Shown one piece after another: positions 57,341-64,000 of a stretch of DNA of 64,000 nt. The notes under the pieces were generated by a model, which was not told where the DNA came from, searched no databases, and was given only the letters and a program-made list of their open reading frames with translations. The stretch is from positions 124,001 to 188,000 of the forward strand of contig NZ_SNWG01000001.1 in NCBI RefSeq assembly GCF_004362195.1. Reading direction: 5' to 3'. The first letter of the stretch is position 1. Each line of letters opens with the position of its first letter. A program made the position numbers and the translations under genes. The DNA comes from Microbacterium sp. BK668. Its GTDB lineage: Bacteria > Actinomycetota > Actinomycetes > Actinomycetales > Microbacteriaceae.

Positions 57341-58335
57341 GCCGCGTCCTGCCCCAGGGCACCCCCGGTCAGGAGTTCGAGCCCGAGCGTGAGCCCGGGA
57401 CCGTCCCGGTCGCCGAGGAGCGGAAGGATGCCGCAGGCTCGCGAGGGGGCGGCGCCGCCGGCTCGGCCCGCCCAGCGTCGACGCGCAGCGGCCGATCGGC
57501 ACGGCGCGGCAAGCGCGTGCGCCGCGTCGTCGTCATCGCGGTGCTGACGCTGCTCACGGTGATCTTCGCCTACCCTTTCGTGTGGCTCGTGAGCGCGTCG
57601 TTCAAGCCGCGGGGCGAGGTGTTCGACAACGCCCTCATCCCGAAGACCTTCACCCTCGACAACTACGTGCAGGTCTGGCAGGAGGCGCCGGTCGGCCTCT
57701 GGCTGCTGAACACGGCGATCGTCACCGTCCTCGCCGCCGTCACGGTGACGCTCTCGAGCGCCATGGTCGCGTGGGGCTTCTCGTACTTCCGATTCCGGGG
57801 GCGCGGAGCCCTGTTCGCCCTCGTGCTCGGCTCGATGATGCTGCCCGGCGCGGTCACCATGATCCCGACCTTCCTCATCTGGAACGGACTCGGCTTCGTC
57901 GGCACGCTCGTGCCGCTGTGGGCGGGCAACCTGTTCGGCAGCGCGTTCTACATCTTCCTGCTCCGGCAGTTCATGCTGGGACTGCCACGCGAGCTGTTCG
58001 AGGCCGCGCGCGTCGACGGCGCCTCGCAATGGGCGGTGTTCTGGCGCATCGCGGTGCCGCTCACGCGGCCGGCGCTGGCGGTGGTGCTCGTCTTCGAGGT
58101 GCAGGCGGTGTGGACCGACCTCATGCGCGCGCTCATCTACCTGCGAGACTCGTCGACCTTCACCATCCCGCGCGGGCTGAAGTCGCTCGTCGACGCCTTC
58201 GGGTTCGGCGGCGAGTGGCACTGGGAGATCATCGTGACGGCCTCCGTGATCGCGACGATCCCGATGATCATCATCTTCTTCCTGGGTCAGAAGCAGATCA
58301 TCCAGGGGGTGAGCACGAGCGGCCTCAAGGGCTGA
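57337..58335 (+). CDS. ABC sugar transporter permease (MalG type)
   Basis: A 332-residue permease with six helices after an unusually long, disordered cytoplasmic N terminus of about 60 residues (Gly/Arg/Ser-rich, ending RRGKRVRRVVVI). The EAA loop is FEAARVDGASQWAVFWRIAVP. The end VSTSGLKG matches many MalG-type permeases. The operon ends here; a G/C-rich inverted repeat (ggcggg ... cccgcc) lies about 10 bases after the stop but has no T-run. Confidence 0.9.
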   Translation: MSRVLPQGTPGQEFEPEREPGTVPVAEERKDAAGSRGGGAAGSARPASTRSGRSARRGKRVRRVVVIAVLTLLTVIFAYPFVWLVSASFKPRGEVFDNALIPKTFTLDNYVQVWQEAPVGLWLLNTAIVTVLAAVTVTLSSAMVAWGFSYFRFRGRGALFALVLGSMMLPGAVTMIPTFLIWNGLGFVGTLVPLWAGNLFGSAFYIFLLRQFMLGLPRELFEAARVDGASQWAVFWRIAVPLTRPALAVVLVFEVQAVWTDLMRALIYLRDSSTFTIPRGLKSLVDAFGFGGEWHWEIIVTASVIATIPMIIIFFLGQKQIIQGVSTSGLKG

Positions 58336-58410
58336 CGGACGGCGGGACGAGCGCGGCCCGCCATCGCCGGGGTGACCGCAGCAGGGCCGGGCCGCCCGCC
58401 GTGGACGATG

Positions 58411-58749
58411 TCACTGCGCTTCGTCGGTGAACTCCGCCTCCTGGTGCGCGTACTCCGCCGGCTCGGGGACGACGTACAGTCCCGAGGGCGAGTTCGCCGT
58501 GTAGGCGAGCGCATCGATCCAGGCGCGATTGAGCGCGGGTCTCCGGCTGCCGTAGAACTTGTACACGAGCGAGCTCCTCGGGTGCAGCCAAACCGTCGTC
58601 CGACCGTCGCCGAGGCTCGGGTCGTCACGCCAGCTGAAGTGGAACGCCTCACCACGACGAAGCTTCGTTCCGATGACGATCTGAAGGTGGGCGAGGGTCC
58701 GGTCCTCGAAGTCGACCTTGATGATGCCCTCGTAGATGAATTTGCCCAT
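58411..58749 (-). CDS. DUF7882-like protein, copy D
   Basis: A 112-residue member of the same family: MGKFIYEG, VDFEDRTLAHLQIVIGTKLRRGE, FHFSWRDDPSLGDGRTTVWLHP, KFYGSRRPALNRAWIDALAYTANSPSGLYVVPEP. This copy most resembles the common form of the family in Microbacteriaceae. A ribosome site (gaggag) precedes the ATG at 58749. It lies between the ABC operon and the GH13 gene, expressed toward the former. Function unknown. Confidence 0.86.
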   Translation of the reverse strand: MGKFIYEGIIKVDFEDRTLAHLQIVIGTKLRRGEAFHFSWRDDPSLGDGRTTVWLHPRSSLVYKFYGSRRPALNRAWIDALAYTANSPSGLYVVPEPAEYAHQEAEFTDEAQ

Positions 58750-58796
58750 TCCGCACTCCTCACCGGGATCCTCTGGAGATGATCCGGTTCACCGAT

Positions 58797-60458
58797 TCAC
58801 ACGATTGCGCCCCCCGGCGGCGTGATCTGCAGCCATTGGAAGCCGTAGGGGCCGAGCTCGACATCCGTCGACCGCTGCGGATCCAGCGCGATCTCGTGCA
58901 GATGCAGCATGTCGGTCAGCACCTCGCCGCCGAGGTCGGTCGAGGTCGGCAGCGCCACCGTCTGCGGCTCGGCGGTGAGGTTGTGGAGGGCCAGCATGCC
59001 GCCCTCGCCGTCGGTGCGGAGGATGTGCGCCAGCACGCCGGGATTGGGATGCTCGACGATCTCGCAGTCCCCCCACCCGATCTCCGGCGTCGTGCGGTAT
59101 CGGGCGATCAGGGCGCGGATGAAGTGGAACAGCGATTCCTCGTCCATCTGCTGATTGCGCACGTTCACGTGGTCCGGGCCGTAGCCGCCCGCTGTGAGCG
59201 CGTTCGGAAGACGCGACGGCGGCGCCGTCGAGAAGCCGCCGTTGCGCGCAGGCGCCCACTGCATGGGCGACCGGACGGTGGCGCGACCGGGGAGGTCGGC
59301 GTTCTCGCCCATCCCGATCTCCTCGCCGTAGTAGAGGACGGGGCAGCCGGGCAGCGAGAACATGAGGCTGTACGCGAGCTGGAGGCGCCGCGGATCGCCG
59401 TCGAGCATCGGCGCGAGGCGTCGGAGGATGCCGCGGCCGTAGATCCGCTGTTCGGCGTCGGGCGCGAAAGCGGCGAAGACCTCTTCCTTCTCATCGTCAC
59501 CGAGCATCTGCAGGGTGAGCTCGTCGTGGTTGCGCAGGAAGTTCCCCCACGTGACGGGCTCGGAGGTGGACGGCCTGGATCGCAGCGAGCGGAGGATCGG
59601 CTCGGCGTCCCGGCGCACCATCGCGAGGTAGAGGGCGTTCATCAGGGTGAAGTCGAACTGGGCATCCAGCTCGCCGCCGTGAGGCCCGCCGAAGTAGTCC
59701 AGCTGCCGGTCGTGCGGCAGCGCCACCTCGCCCAGGAGCATCGCCTCGCTGGATCGGCGCCGGACGAAGCGCTTGAGGTCGCGGAGGAACTCGTGCGGAT
59801 CCACGGGATACGGAGCGCCCTCTCCCTCGAGCAGGAACGGCACTGCGTCGATGCGGAAGCCCGAGATCCCCAGCGCGAGCCAGAAGGCGACGATCTTCGA
59901 GATCTCGTCGCGCACGTGCGGGTTCGCGAGGTTCAGATCCGGCTGGTGCGTGTAGAAGGAGTGCAGGTAGTACTGCTCGGTCTTCGGCTCCCACTCCCAG
60001 ATGCTCTCCTCCTCACCCGGGAAGACGGTGTTCTTGGAGTTGCGCGTGGGGCGGTCGCGCCAGACGTAGAAGTCGCGGAAGCGCGAGTTGCGCGACCGCT
60101 TGGCCTGCACGAACCACGGGTGCTTGTCGGACGTGTGGTTGACGACCAGGTCGATGATGACGCGGATGCCTCGGCTGCGGGCCGTGCGGATGAACTCCAC
60201 CGCGTCTCCCAGACTCCCCAGACGCGGGTCGACGGCGTAGAAGTCGCTCACGTCGTATCCGTCGTCCAGGTCGGGCGACGGGTAGAACGGCATCAGCCAG
60301 ATGCAGGTGATCCCGAGCTGCTCGAGGTACGGGATCGACTCGGTCAGCCCGGTGAAGTCGCCGACGCCGTCGCCGTCGCCGTCCCGGTAGGTCTCGACGT
60401 CGAGACAGTAGACGACGGCGCTGCGCCACCACAGGTCTCCCGTGTCGGCGAGCCTCAT
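58797..60458 (-). CDS. GH13 alpha-amylase family enzyme, TreS-like
   Basis: A 553-residue GH13 enzyme. Conserved regions: DFTGLTESIPYLEQLGI, VIIDLVVNHTSDKHPWF, GFRIDAVPF (nucleophile aspartate), LLGEVALPHDRQ (acid glutamate) and FLRNHDELTLQML (transition-state aspartate). The spacing and the segments WLMPFYPSPDLDDGYD and VLYYGEEIGMG fit trehalose synthase (maltose alpha-D-glucosyltransferase) and its relatives. Conversion of maltose to trehalose, or hydrolysis of small alpha-glucosides, is likely; activity cannot be settled. There is no signal peptide. The start at 60458 overlaps the oxidoreductase gene by four bases, indicating a coupled pair. Confidence 0.85.
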   Translation of the reverse strand: MRLADTGDLWWRSAVVYCLDVETYRDGDGDGVGDFTGLTESIPYLEQLGITCIWLMPFYPSPDLDDGYDVSDFYAVDPRLGSLGDAVEFIRTARSRGIRVIIDLVVNHTSDKHPWFVQAKRSRNSRFRDFYVWRDRPTRNSKNTVFPGEEESIWEWEPKTEQYYLHSFYTHQPDLNLANPHVRDEISKIVAFWLALGISGFRIDAVPFLLEGEGAPYPVDPHEFLRDLKRFVRRRSSEAMLLGEVALPHDRQLDYFGGPHGGELDAQFDFTLMNALYLAMVRRDAEPILRSLRSRPSTSEPVTWGNFLRNHDELTLQMLGDDEKEEVFAAFAPDAEQRIYGRGILRRLAPMLDGDPRRLQLAYSLMFSLPGCPVLYYGEEIGMGENADLPGRATVRSPMQWAPARNGGFSTAPPSRLPNALTAGGYGPDHVNVRNQQMDEESLFHFIRALIARYRTTPEIGWGDCEIVEHPNPGVLAHILRTDGEGGMLALHNLTAEPQTVALPTSTDLGGEVLTDMLHLHEIALDPQRSTDVELGPYGFQWLQITPPGGAIV

Positions 60459-61429
60459 GCGACGGCCTCCCGCAGCGCAGGAAGAAGCTCGTCGCGCGCA
60501 CGCTCGAGGAACGCGGACTGATCGAGGCCCACATGGTGCAGGAACATCTCCTGGAAGCCGGATGCCGCGACCTCCGCCAGCCGCTCGGCCATCGAGGCGG
60601 CGTCGGTGTCGATCAGCACGGCCGAGCGCAGGGTCTCCTCGTCGCCCGGGTCCGACATCCGGTCGAAGTCCTCGGGCTGCTCGAGCTCCCACATGACCTC
60701 GCCCGGAGCCGTCCCGTGCCGCCACTGCTCGGCGGCTACGCCGAGCCCCTCATCGATGCTGGAGGCGAGGCACACATGGACCTGCACGGCGACAGGGCCG
60801 CTGCCGCCGGCATCCGTATAGGCCCGCGCCACCTTCTGCAGGCCCGCGGGATCGTGGCCCACCGTGATGAGGCCGTCCGCCCACTCCGCCGCCCAGGCGG
60901 CGGTCTCGGGAGTGACGGCGGTGGCGCGAAGGGGCGGCGGAACGGCCGGTCTGCTCCACACCCGCGCGTCGTGCACCCGAACGACCCCGTCGTGGTCGAC
61001 GCGCTCACCCGCGAGCAGGCGACGGATCACGTCGACCGACTCGCGCAGGCGCACCTCGCGCTCGCTCTTGGGGGGCCAGGGATCGCTCGTCACATGCTCG
61101 TTGATCGCCTCGCCGCTCCCGAGAGCGGCCCAGTAGCGCCCCGGGAACATCTCCTCGAGCGTCGCGATCGCCTGGGCGACGATCACCGGGTGATATCGCT
61201 GCCCCGGTGCGGCGACCATGCCGATCGGGAAGGACGTCGTCGCGAGCGCCGCGGCGATCCAACTCCACGAGAACCCCGACTGCCCCTGCGCGAGGCCCCA
61301 GGGCGCGAGGTGGTCGGAGCTCATCGCGGCGTCGAAGCCGGCGGACTCCGCCTCCTGCACGAGCGTCAGCAGACGCGAGGGTGTGAACTGCTCATGGGAG
61401 GCATGGAATCCGATTCGCACGTGGGTCAC
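60455..61429 (-). CDS. Luciferase-like (LLM) flavin oxidoreductase
   Basis: A 324-residue TIM-barrel protein of the bacterial luciferase-like superfamily. Start: VRIGFHASHEQFTPSRLL, then QEAESAGFDAAMSSDHLAPWG with the flavin-site residues, IGMVAAPGQRYHPVIVAQAIATLEEMFPGRYWAALGSGEAINEH, and VDVIRRLLAGERVDHDG. It fits the group described as probable non-F420 flavin-dependent relatives (TIGR03885, from memory). It is expressed first in a two-gene operon with the TreS-like enzyme, an association that has no obvious metabolic explanation. Confidence 0.85.
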   Translation of the reverse strand: MTHVRIGFHASHEQFTPSRLLTLVQEAESAGFDAAMSSDHLAPWGLAQGQSGFSWSWIAAALATTSFPIGMVAAPGQRYHPVIVAQAIATLEEMFPGRYWAALGSGEAINEHVTSDPWPPKSEREVRLRESVDVIRRLLAGERVDHDGVVRVHDARVWSRPAVPPPLRATAVTPETAAWAAEWADGLITVGHDPAGLQKVARAYTDAGGSGPVAVQVHVCLASSIDEGLGVAAEQWRHGTAPGEVMWELEQPEDFDRMSDPGDEETLRSAVLIDTDAASMAERLAEVAASGFQEMFLHHVGLDQSAFLERARDELLPALREAVA

Positions 61430-61472
61430 TCCGATTCGACTGAGGTGGCATGGTGGGGCGCCCCGACGGACT

Positions 61473-61586
61473 TCACCTCCCGAGGAGCGGGATCACGAAG
61501 AACGTCACGAGCCCGAAGGCGATGAGGCCCATCCACGTCCAGAACATCGCGCGCCTGCCGACACGCTCGGGCACCGTTTCCGGCAT
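61473..61586 (-). CDS. 37-residue membrane protein
   Basis: MPETVPERVGRR followed by a single helix (MFWTWMGLIAFGLVTFFVIPLL). A strong ribosome site (aggagg) is six bases upstream of the ATG at 61586. It lies directly before the oxidoreductase gene (43 bases) on the same strand. Small and unassigned; the membrane helix and the ribosome site are the only evidence. Confidence 0.5.
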   Translation of the reverse strand: MPETVPERVGRRAMFWTWMGLIAFGLVTFFVIPLLGR

Positions 61587-61823
61587 CCCCGGCCTCCTCT
61601 TGCTCGACCCTGGCCACGGTAGACGCGCGCGGCCCGCCCCTACAGGGGCTTGACGATCCGCTCGCGGGCGTGTCAACCCCGGGCCGGCTGAGTCGGTTCG
61701 CGGGTGCCCGCGGTTATCCCACACCCTTCGGCATCACGCAAGCCCCGGGAAAGTGGCCGAGGCGCCACGTAGGACTGTATGCAGACCGGCCCGCTGTGGC
61801 CGCCGAATCGGAAGGGAGTCGCG

Positions 61824-62654
61824 ATGTCGGACACTCGTGACACGCTGCCAACGGGCGGGGAGGCTTACCCCGCCACCACCTCGCCGAACGTATACACCAC
61901 GACCCCAGGCGGGTCGACGAGCCCCGCAGGCACGGGGAACTCCTCGCCATCCTCCGGCAGCGGAGGCGGCGTCGAGACCGCCAAGCAGGAGGCCGCGAAC
62001 GTCGCGGGAACTGCCAAGGACGAGGCCAAGCACGTGGCCCAGACCGCCAAGCAGGAGGTCAAGGAGGTCGGGCGCGAAGCGCGCACGCAGATCTCGCGCC
62101 TCTACGACGAGACCCGCTCCGAGCTCAGCGGCCAGGCGTCGCAGCGCCAGGACCAGGTCGCTCAGGGTCTGCGCTCGGCGAGCGACGAGCTGCGCAGCAT
62201 GGCCGACTCGAGCACGGACGGCGGGGTCGCCACCGACCTCGTGCGGCAGGCGGCCACCCGCCTGAGCAGCGCCGCGTCGTGGCTCGGCGACCGCCAGCCC
62301 GCCGACCTCCTCGACGAGGTCAAGCGCTATGCGCGTCGCCGTCCGGTGGTGTTCCTCGGGGTCGCCGCTCTCGCCGGCGTCGTCGTCGGCCGTCTCACGC
62401 GCTCGATCGCGGCCGGAGAGCCGGAGCCTGACTACACCCAGAACCGCGGTCTCACCGCCTCGTCCCGTCCCGCTGCGGTCGGTGGAACCGGGTCGGCCTA
62501 CGTCGGCACCGGTACGTCGACCGCCGCGTACGGCGACACGCCCGTCTACGACGCCTCATCGGCCGGCCTCGGCACGGGGGTCGGCACGGGAACCGTCGTG
62601 GATGCGGCGGACGACGTGAACGACCCGCTCTACGGCTCTGAGGGGCGCGGATGA
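61824..62654 (+). CDS. Hypothetical membrane-anchored stress-type protein
   Basis: A 276-residue protein with a disordered Ser/Gly/Thr N terminus and an amphipathic repeat region (ETAKQEAANVAGTAKDEAK, then HVAQTAKQEVKEVGREART) like LEA or apolipoprotein helices. An ERxRSxSDELRSM-type helical part follows, then one membrane helix (VVFLGVAALAGVVVGRL, about residue 180) and a Gly/Thr-rich tail. Similar proteins occur in actinobacterial envelope-stress operons. Ribosome site aaggga before the ATG at 61824; the longer frame is not supported. It overlaps the holin-like gene by four bases. Confidence 0.72.
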   Translation: MSDTRDTLPTGGEAYPATTSPNVYTTTPGGSTSPAGTGNSSPSSGSGGGVETAKQEAANVAGTAKDEAKHVAQTAKQEVKEVGREARTQISRLYDETRSELSGQASQRQDQVAQGLRSASDELRSMADSSTDGGVATDLVRQAATRLSSAASWLGDRQPADLLDEVKRYARRRPVVFLGVAALAGVVVGRLTRSIAAGEPEPDYTQNRGLTASSRPAAVGGTGSAYVGTGTSTAAYGDTPVYDASSAGLGTGVGTGTVVDAADDVNDPLYGSEGRG

Positions 62655-63118
62655 CCGATCAGACACCCGCCGCGCGGAGCATGGAGCCGTCGCGAGCGGC
62701 ACCCCTGGACGACTCGACGCCGTCGGAGCGCCAGGCGGCGAACTCGTCGCTGGGTGAGCTCGTCACCCAGGTGCTGGGCGACATGTCGACCCTCATGCGC
62801 CAGGAGATCGAGCTCGCCAAGGCCGAGATCCGCGAATCGGCGAAGACCAGCGCGAAGGCGGGCGCCATGCTGGGCGCCGCCGGATACGCGGGGCACCTGA
62901 CGATCCTCTTCCTGTCGATCGCCCTCTGGTGGGCGCTCGGCTACCTCATCGGGAACGGATGGTCGGCCCTCGTGGTGGCCGTGATCTGGGGAATCGTCGC
63001 AGCGATCCTCTTCGTCGTCGGCCGGAACAACATGAAGAAGGTTCAGGGAGCCCCTCAGACGGTGGAGACGCTGAAGGAGATTCCCGACACGCTGAAGAGG
63101 AATGAGGAGAACCGATGA
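62651..63118 (+). CDS. Actinobacterial holin-superfamily-like (phage holin family) protein
   Basis: A 155-residue protein with an N-terminal amphipathic part (SLGELVTQVLGDMSTLMRQEIELAKAEIRESAK) and two membrane helices (GYAGHLTILFLSIALWWALGYLIGNG, ALVVAVIWGIVAAILFVVG). This is the PF07332-type family, which carries the word holin only by distant similarity and is usually chromosomal, not phage-derived. Likely a small envelope protein; function not known. Coupled by overlaps with both neighbours. Confidence 0.85.
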   Translation: MTDQTPAARSMEPSRAAPLDDSTPSERQAANSSLGELVTQVLGDMSTLMRQEIELAKAEIRESAKTSAKAGAMLGAAGYAGHLTILFLSIALWWALGYLIGNGWSALVVAVIWGIVAAILFVVGRNNMKKVQGAPQTVETLKEIPDTLKRNEENR

Positions 63119-63768
63119 GCAACCAGTCACCGGAAGAGATCCGGGCGGACATCGAGTCCACTCGGCGCGAGCTCGGTCAGGACGTCGACGCGCTCGCCGA
63201 CAAGGTCACGCCGTCGAAGATCGTCGACCGCCAGAAGAACAAGATCCGCGGAGCCTTCACCAGTGTGCGCGAGAGCGTCATGGGTGCCGCGGACGACTTC
63301 GGGTCGTCGGTGCACGACGCGGGCGACTCGGCCGCATCGGGTGTGCAGCACGCCGGGCAGTCGGTCGCGCACGCCGGTCAGGCCGTGGCGCGCAAGGCGA
63401 AGGGCAACCCGCTCGCGGCCGGACTGATCGCGTTCGGGGCGGGCCTGCTCGTGGCATCCCTCATCCCGGCCTCGGACAAGGAGCGGCAGCTCGCCGCCAA
63501 GGTCGAGGAGAAGGCGCAGCCCCTCGTGGACCAGGCGAAGGATGTCGCCCGAGAGGTCGGCGAGAACCTCAAGGAGCCCGCACGCGACGCGGTCGACTCG
63601 GTCAAGACGACCGCGCAGGACGCCGCCCAGCATGTGGCCGAAGACGCCAAGTCCAGCGGCCAGACGGTCGCGGACCAGGCGAAGGACTCGGCGGGGACGG
63701 CCAAGGAGGAGCTGAGCTCCGGCTCGTCGAGCACCGGCTCGGGAACGACCTCGGGCACCGGCTACTGA
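63115..63768 (+). CDS. DUF3618 domain protein
   Basis: A 217-residue protein. The N-terminal DUF3618 signature is IRADIESTRRELGQDVDALADKVTPSKIVDRQKNKIRG. A long amphipathic region (HDAGDSAASGVQHAGQSVAHAGQAV), one membrane helix (LIAFGAGLLVASLIPA, about residue 113) and a second LEA-like repeat region (DVAREVGENLKEPARDAVDSVKTTAQDAAQ) follow. Ends in a Ser/Gly/Thr tail. It is the third gene of the operon and overlaps the previous gene by four bases. Confidence 0.87.
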   Translation: MSNQSPEEIRADIESTRRELGQDVDALADKVTPSKIVDRQKNKIRGAFTSVRESVMGAADDFGSSVHDAGDSAASGVQHAGQSVAHAGQAVARKAKGNPLAAGLIAFGAGLLVASLIPASDKERQLAAKVEEKAQPLVDQAKDVAREVGENLKEPARDAVDSVKTTAQDAAQHVAEDAKSSGQTVADQAKDSAGTAKEELSSGSSSTGSGTTSGTGY

Positions 63769-63906
63769 CCCATCCGTCGTCCTCGACGACGAACATCGAT
63801 CCGCCTCCGGGTGCGGGACATCGGTCGCGACGAGCGGCCGGACCGCCCCGGGGGCGGACGGGCGTCGCCCTGTCGCCGGATCCCACCCGATGAAAGGAAT
63901 CAGCAC

Positions 63907-64000
63907 GTGCAGATCGTAGAGACCATCGACGTCGACGTCCCCGTGACGACGGCGTACAACCAGTGGACGCAGTTCGAGAGCTTCCCGCACTTCCTTCAGG
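63907..64000 (+). CDS. SRPBCC family protein, 5' part
   Basis: GTG start with a good ribosome site (gaaagga, about 63893-63899). The first 31 residues, IVETIDVDVPVTTAYNQW and then FESFPHFLQ, are the typical beginning of a polyketide cyclase/SRPBCC protein (xVxxxxxVxxPVxxxYNxWTxFExFPxFM). Such proteins often end the holin-like/DUF3618 operon in Microbacteriaceae. The gene runs off the window. Confidence 0.88.
   Translation, partial: MQIVETIDVDVPVTTAYNQWTQFESFPHFLQ

Noticed and set aside
62651..63118. Prophage signal from a 'phage holin family' gene
   Set aside because: No endolysin, integrase or structural genes nearby; this family is mostly chromosomal in actinobacteria.

Overview
The window is chromosomal DNA from a high-GC actinobacterium. 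Codons end almost always in G or C, many genes appear leaderless (a TANNNT box 6 to 8 bases before the start codon), and the gene families (DUF6421-like, DUF7882-like, DUF222/HNH, actinobacterial holin-like and DUF3618 proteins, a bxl-type xyloside operon) point to Microbacteriaceae, most likely Microbacterium or a close relative. This is inference from content; no database search was run. I see no rRNA, tRNA, CRISPR array, prophage or complete insertion sequence.

Layout. 1-3.3 kb: tail of a spermidine-synthase-like methyltransferase, a TPR-like protein, a SprT-like metalloprotease, a ComB-like phosphatase and an SRPBCC-like protein. 3.3-7.8 kb: an FtsX permease/ATPase pair beside a NarL-type two-component system. 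7.8-14.6 kb: diacylglycerol kinase-like protein, Lrp/AsnC regulator, DUF6421-like protein, MFS transporter, SDR and threonine aldolase-like enzyme. 14.7-20.2 kb: a long DivIVA-like coiled-coil protein, a NUDIX-like protein, a carboxylesterase, and an ABC-F gene with a possible attenuating leader. 20.2-26 kb: an lhr helicase-nei glycosylase repair pair. 26-32.8 kb: small metabolic and hypothetical genes, a Kef-type antiporter and a small alarmone synthetase.

32.9-43.7 kb is a pentose island: xylB-xylA with a ROK regulator facing away, then a LacI regulator facing away from a substrate-binding protein, two permeases and a GH3 beta-xylosidase (bxlR / bxlEFGA order). Xylo-oligosaccharides would be imported, cut to xylose, isomerised and phosphorylated. 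43.8-53 kb: an F420-reductase-like protein, three of four DUF7882-like paralogues, a TetR-SDR pair sharing a 22-bp palindromic operator, two genes broken by frameshifts (SLC13 permease and DUF222/HNH), and a tight lipoprotein/NRAMP-like/two-PRC-barrel operon. 53-61.6 kb: a stress-type SDR, a second ABC sugar importer without ATPase, the fourth DUF7882-like gene, and a TreS-like GH13 enzyme coupled to a luciferase-like oxidoreductase. 61.8-64 kb: an envelope-stress-type operon ending in a gene cut by the window edge.

Non-coding structure is rich. Several families of palindromes and short interspersed repeats occupy intergenic spaces, and two families appear to have been captured in frame inside genes: the ABC-F second ATPase domain and an lhr linker. 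The heptamer GGATGCC/GGCATCC recurs on both strands, in genes and in intergenic hairpins. The best candidates for something new are the four-copy DUF7882-like family, the DUF6421-SDR-aldolase cluster, the NRAMP-like/PRC/lipoprotein operon, and the repeats captured in coding sequence.
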